Assembly: GCF_009807095.1 (NCBI RefSeq) | Contig: NZ_WUCC01000007.1 | Span: forward strand, 62,001 to 126,000 | Direction: 5' to 3' | DNA length: 64,000 nt | Source of the DNA: Rathayibacter sp. VKM Ac-2754 | GTDB taxonomy: Bacteria > Actinomycetota > Actinomycetes > Actinomycetales > Microbacteriaceae | Part shown: piece by piece, positions 60,936 to 64,000 of the stretch | Numbering within the stretch: the first letter of the stretch is position 1 | Layout of the letters: each line of letters starts with the position of its first letter | Program-made: the position numbers and the translations under genes | The notes under the pieces: model-generated | Databases searched by the model: none | What the model was told of the DNA's origin: nothing | What the model saw: only the letters and a program-made list of their open reading frames with translations

Positions 60936-62036
60936 TCAGGCCGCCCGCACGCTGACGCGCTCGGCGAGCTCGCGCAGCTCGGACACGCCCTCCTCGCGCA
61001 GCGGAGCGTCGGGCAGCACGCCGAGCGCGGTGTCGACCTCGCGGAGGATCCGCTCCTCGAGCCGGTCGAGCGCTCCGCTCGTCGAGACGATCTCCTGGGC
61101 GCGGGCGATGTCGGCGGGCGAGGCGTCGCCGCGGCCGACGACGGCGTCGAGCTCGTCCCTCCCGGCCGGGGAGGACGTCGCTCGCGCGAGCCCCAGCAGC
61201 ATGGTGCGCTTGCCCTCGCGCAGGTCGTCGCCGGCCGGCTTGCCGGTCACCGCCGGGTCGCCGAAGACGCCCAGCACGTCGTCGCGGAGCTGGAAGGCGA
61301 TGCCGAGCGGCAGGCCGAAGCGGCGCAGGGCGTCGAGCTGCGCGTCGTCGCCTCCGCCGAGGGAGCCGCCGATCGCCAGCGGAGCCTCGATGCTGTACTT
61401 CGCGCTCTTGTAGACGACGACCCGCTCCGCGCGGGCGAGGTGCTCGTGCTCGGGATGCCCGACCCAGGCGTTCTCCTCGAGGATGTCGAGGTACTGGCCG
61501 AGCGTCACCTCCGTGCGCATCAGGTTGAACTCGGCACGGGCCCGCTCGGCGCTCCGGCGGTCCTCGAGGGACCACTCCGCGTCGGCGAAGATCTCGTCGG
61601 ACCAGACCAGCAGCAGGTCTCCGAGCAGGATCGCGGAGGAGCGTCCGAACTCGTCCCCCGAGCCGGTCCAGCCGCCGGCGCCGTGCAGAGCCGCGAACCG
61701 GCGGTGCGCCGAGGGGGCTCCGCGGCGGGTGTCGGAGTTGTCGATCACGTCGTCGTGGACGAGGGCGGCGGCATGGAAGAGCTCGAGGCTCGCGCCCACC
61801 CGCGCGACGGGGTCGGAGCCGCTCGGGTGCTCCTCGCTCGGGACGGCCGAGACGGCGGTCCAGCCCGCCTCGCAGAAGCGCGCCCTGAAGCGCTTCCCCC
61901 CGCTGAGAAAGTCCCGCGAAAGGTCGCCGAGGGCCCGGACGTCCTCTCCGAGAGAGCGCAGAATTGGCGTGCGCCCGGCGAGGAAGTCTTCGATTCGGAA
62001 CTGGACGCGATCGACCAGACGAGTGCTGTGGTTCAC
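60936..62036 (-). CDS. Polyprenyl diphosphate synthase (GGPP synthase-like)
   Basis: 366 residues. It condenses isoprenyl units with allylic diphosphates. First aspartate-rich motif LVHDDVIDNSDTRRG (D-D-x2-D), second motif FQLRDDVLGVFGD (D-D-x2-D), and KRFRARFC and GGRLPR-like KYSIEAPLA regions are present. The family position matches idsA2 (Rv2173). The chain length cannot be read with confidence; C15-C20 is likely. It converges on the Rv2175c-like gene. Confidence 0.92.
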   Translation of the reverse strand: MNHSTRLVDRVQFRIEDFLAGRTPILRSLGEDVRALGDLSRDFLSGGKRFRARFCEAGWTAVSAVPSEEHPSGSDPVARVGASLELFHAAALVHDDVIDNSDTRRGAPSAHRRFAALHGAGGWTGSGDEFGRSSAILLGDLLLVWSDEIFADAEWSLEDRRSAERARAEFNLMRTEVTLGQYLDILEENAWVGHPEHEHLARAERVVVYKSAKYSIEAPLAIGGSLGGGDDAQLDALRRFGLPLGIAFQLRDDVLGVFGDPAVTGKPAGDDLREGKRTMLLGLARATSSPAGRDELDAVVGRGDASPADIARAQEIVSTSGALDRLEERILREVDTALGVLPDAPLREEGVSELRELAERVSVRAA

Positions 62037-62211
62037 CCGACCAGCCTATGCACGACCGGACGTCGCACGGGTGGCGCCTAGCGCCCGCGCACCGCTCGGT
62101 CTAGAGTGAAGCGCTACCCGCGTGGTCGTCTCCACAGCGCCGTCACCCGCGGCACCGTCCCGCCCGCGCCGACACCACCACCCGCCGACGCCACACCCTG
62201 AAGGGGTCCCG

Positions 62212-62604
62212 ATGCCGCTTTCGGAACACGAGCAACGGCTCCTCGACGAGATGGAGCGCAACCTCTATCAGAACGACGCCGACTTCGTGGCAGCGGTCAG
62301 CAAGGGGCGCGGCGGCACCAACTACCGGGCGCTCGTGCTCGGCATCCTCCTCGCGATCGTCGGCCTGGGCGTCCTCGTCACCGGAGTCGCCGTCCGGCAG
62401 CCCCTCGTCGGCGTCGGCGGCTTCGCCCTGATGCTCGCGGGCGTCGTCGTCGCCATGCGCCCCGCCGCGGGCGGCTCGGACGAGCCCGGCCTGCCGACCG
62501 TCGGACGCCCCGCGAAGCCCCGCTCCTCGGGCAACCGCCAGGGCTCCGGGTTCATGGACCGTCTGAACGAGCGATGGGACAACCGCGGCGACGGTCGCAG
62601 CTAG
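62212..62604 (+). CDS. DUF3040 membrane protein
   Basis: 130 residues. The N-terminal MPLSEHEQRLLDEMERNLYQ, then NDADFVAAVSKG, is the DUF3040 signature, followed by two membrane helices (LVLGILLAIVGLGVLVTGVA and LVGVGGFALMLAGVVVAMRP) and a polar C-terminus. Function unknown, but it is conserved beside mraZ in actinobacteria. GAAGGGG precedes the ATG. A strong intrinsic terminator follows. Confidence 0.9.
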   Translation: MPLSEHEQRLLDEMERNLYQNDADFVAAVSKGRGGTNYRALVLGILLAIVGLGVLVTGVAVRQPLVGVGGFALMLAGVVVAMRPAAGGSDEPGLPTVGRPAKPRSSGNRQGSGFMDRLNERWDNRGDGRS

Positions 62605-62740
62605 CCCCACTCCGCACCACCCACAGGGTCGATCCTCACGGATCGGCCCTTTTTTCATGCCCGGACGCGGCCGTCCCCACTCCGCACCACCAGCAGGGTC
62701 GATCCTCGCCGAGAAACCCCCTTTTCCATGCTCGGATCCT
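62605..62740. repeat. 70-bp tandem duplication containing the terminator
   Basis: CCCCACTCCGCACCACC occurs at 62605 and 62675 with matching downstream GCAGGGTCGATCCTC/CACAGGGTCGATCCTC. The first copy holds an intact T-tailed hairpin. In the second the right stem arm is replaced by CGCCGAGAAACCCCC. Confidence 0.75.
62625..62655 (+). terminator. Rho-independent terminator after DUF3040
   Basis: AGGGTCGATCC (62625-62635) pairs with GGATCGGCCCT (one G-T wobble), with a TCAC loop and a run of six T, the only classical T-tailed terminator noticed here. It isolates the DUF3040 gene from the division cluster. Confidence 0.92.
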
Positions 62741-62848
62741 CCCCGGGAGGCACTCCGCCCTCCACTGCGCTCCACCGCTGCCGTTCCGCGGAATCCCGCG
62801 GATGACGGGGCGGTCTTCGGCGCGCCGCACCCCGCGCCGGGGTTGTGA

Positions 62849-62878
62849 GTGGGGGGAAGTGGAGTACTGTGGGGACCA
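62849..62878 (+). promoter_or_regulatory. MraZ operator: three phased GTGG repeats
   Basis: GTGGGGGGAA, GTGGAGTACT and GTGGGGACCA follow each other at exact 10-bp spacing, 36-65 bases before the mraZ start. This matches the known MraZ target of TGGGN direct repeats separated by 5 bp, so autoregulation of the division cluster is likely. A fourth related GTGGGGGGC lies at 62900, next to the start. Confidence 0.75.
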
Positions 62879-62913
62879 CACCATCCTTGGCCGGAAGAAG
62901 TGGGGGGCAGCCA

Positions 62914-63345
62914 GTGTTCCTCGGCACCTATTCCCCCAAGCTCGACGAGAAGGGCCGCGTGATCCTCCCCGCCAAGTTCCGCGACGAGCTCTCCTCCGGA
63001 GTCGTCGTCACGCGCGGCCAGGAGCGGTGCCTCTACGTGTTCAGCCAGAGCGAGTTCGAGGTGATGCACGAGAAGATCCGGCAGGCGCCCGTCACGAGCA
63101 AGCAGGCCCGTGACTTCCTGCGCGTCTTCCTCTCCGGCGCCAGCGCCGAGACTCCCGACAAGCAGAACCGCGTGACCCTCCCGGCACCGCTGCGGGCCTA
63201 CGCGGGGCTCGACCGCGACCTCACCGTCATCGGTGCGGGCAATCGCGCCGAAATCTGGGCCCAGGACGCCTGGGAGACCTACCTGCAGGAGCAGGAGTCC
63301 GTGTTCTCCGACACCCAGGAGGAGGTGATCCCCGGCCTGTTCTAG
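62914..63345 (+). CDS. mraZ: Transcriptional regulator MraZ
   Basis: 143 residues from the GTG at 62914, where [20 protein letters not shown] begins (the first SpoVT-AbrB-like repeat); the second repeat starts near [20 protein letters not shown]. The ORF is open to 62845 but the usual start is at the FLGTY motif, with a GGGGGG purine run upstream. It forms a ring and controls the dcw cluster and its own promoter. rsmH follows 108 bp later. Confidence 0.95.
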   Translation: MFLGTYSPKLDEKGRVILPAKFRDELSSGVVVTRGQERCLYVFSQSEFEVMHEKIRQAPVTSKQARDFLRVFLSGASAETPDKQNRVTLPAPLRAYAGLDRDLTVIGAGNRAEIWAQDAWETYLQEQESVFSDTQEEVIPGLF

Positions 63346-63453
63346 CTCCTGCCGCGCGACTCCCAGCCACTCGGCGCCCGGACGCACCTTCCCCGGTGTC
63401 CGGTCGTGAGCTGGATGGGGATCGGGCGGCAGGAACAGGACGACGGGACCACC

Positions 63454-64000
63454 ATGACCGAAGACTCCGACCGCAAGACCGTGCGCCCCACCGAGGAGCG
63501 CCACATCCCGGTGCTCCTCGAGCGCTGCATCGAGCTCCTCGCTCCGGCGATCGAGCGCGACGGCGCCGTCCTCGTCGACGCGACCCTCGGCATGGGCGGC
63601 CACTCGCTCGCCCTGCTCGAGCGCTTCCCGGGGCTCCACCTCGTCGGCCTCGACCGCGACCCCGAGGCCCTCGAGCTCGCGGGGGAGCGGCTGGCGGCGC
63701 ACGCCTCCCGCATCGACCTCGTGCACGCCGTCTACGACGAGCTCCCCGACGTGCTCGACGAGCTCGGCATCGACGAGATCGACGGGGCTCTCTTCGACCT
63801 CGGCGTCTCCTCCCTCCAGCTGGACGAGTCCGAGCGCGGCTTCTCCTACTCCAGGGATGCGCCGCTCGACATGCGGATGGACGCGACCGCCCCGCTCACG
63901 GCGGCGAGCATCCTCGCCGACTACGACGAGCTCTCCCTCCGCCGGATCTTCCACGAGTACGGCGAGGAGCGCCTCGCCGCGCGCTACGCGAAGCGGATCG
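63454..64000 (+). CDS. rsmH: 16S rRNA (cytosine(1402)-N4)-methyltransferase RsmH, 5' part
   Basis: 182 codons are visible and the frame is open at the window end; about 320 residues are usual. [20 protein letters not shown] is the SAM-binding motif, preceded by [17 protein letters not shown], and HIPV plus [16 protein letters not shown] (about 117-132) and PLDMRMD are family signatures. It methylates 16S rRNA C1402. The start is the ATG at 63454, with AGGA-type sequence 10-20 bases upstream. It is the second gene of the division and cell-wall cluster. Confidence 0.95.
   Translation, partial: MTEDSDRKTVRPTEERHIPVLLERCIELLAPAIERDGAVLVDATLGMGGHSLALLERFPGLHLVGLDRDPEALELAGERLAAHASRIDLVHAVYDELPDVLDELGIDEIDGALFDLGVSSLQLDESERGFSYSRDAPLDMRMDATAPLTAASILADYDELSLRRIFHEYGEERLAARYAKRI

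Overview
The window is about 64 kb of very GC-rich, densely coding DNA with strong codon bias, typical of an actinobacterium. Several genes point to the family Microbacteriaceae: a mycothione reductase (mycothiol user), an F420-type luciferase-like oxidoreductase, an FHA/FtsR/MerR cluster, a short DUF7882-like protein and a DUF222-HNH protein. A Rathayibacter-like genus is a guess from gene content, not a demonstrated assignment. I saw no tRNA, rRNA, CRISPR array, integrase, transposase or phage gene.

Layout. 1-2.4 kb: end of an ABC-2 permease, HesB-like, YchJ-like, GNAT and NAD(P)HX epimerase genes. 2.7-5.4 kb: a gluconate module (FadR-type regulator diverging from permease and gluconokinase, with operator-like repeats between). 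5.4-7.4 kb: a 164-bp inverted-repeat element abutting alanine dehydrogenase, which diverges from an Lrp/AsnC regulator. 7.4-28 kb: a stress island (below). 28-36.5 kb: mixed housekeeping genes, including a J-domain/NERD-like fusion and a NUDIX/NYN-like fusion. 36.5-51.4 kb: central carbon and cell-cycle genes (ppc, zwf, CDP-alcohol transferase, FHA, ftsR, merR, two ParA-type ATPases, pyc, mtr, def). 52.3-64 kb: fadD, ROK glucokinase, plsC, aroG, a PASTA kinase, an Rv2175c-like protein, a prenyl synthase, DUF3040, mraZ and the start of rsmH. This last order matches, from memory, the Mycobacterium tuberculosis Rv2165c-Rv2187 neighbourhood.

The most striking region is 7.4-28 kb. It encodes an apparent orthologue of the DosR/DevR-DosS/DevT dormancy system. 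The GAF-GAF sensor kinase has a His and a Tyr at the positions of the DosS haem ligand and distal tyrosine. The regulator is colinear with DosR, so D54, K104, K182, N183, T198 and T205 keep their numbers. Around it lie four universal stress protein genes (one with four USP domains), a phosphoketolase, a butanediol-dehydrogenase-like enzyme, a triple-BON protein, a VIT1-like metal transporter, a PNPOx-like flavoprotein, a CtpF-like P-type ATPase and a DoxX-like protein. At least seven 14-bp sites close to GGGACSTTCGGCMC sit in the divergent promoter regions of these genes, which suggests a self-contained hypoxia/NO regulon.

Several intergenic regions hold repeats rather than genes. Family A (around GGTCGAGTAGCCC...GGGCGTATCGAGACC) occurs at 2.5, 31, 43.5, 52 and 58 kb. 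Family B hairpins occur as two direct copies left and one inverted copy right of a family A block, at both 51.4-52.3 kb and 57.7-58.5 kb. The ORFs inside these repeats are not genes.
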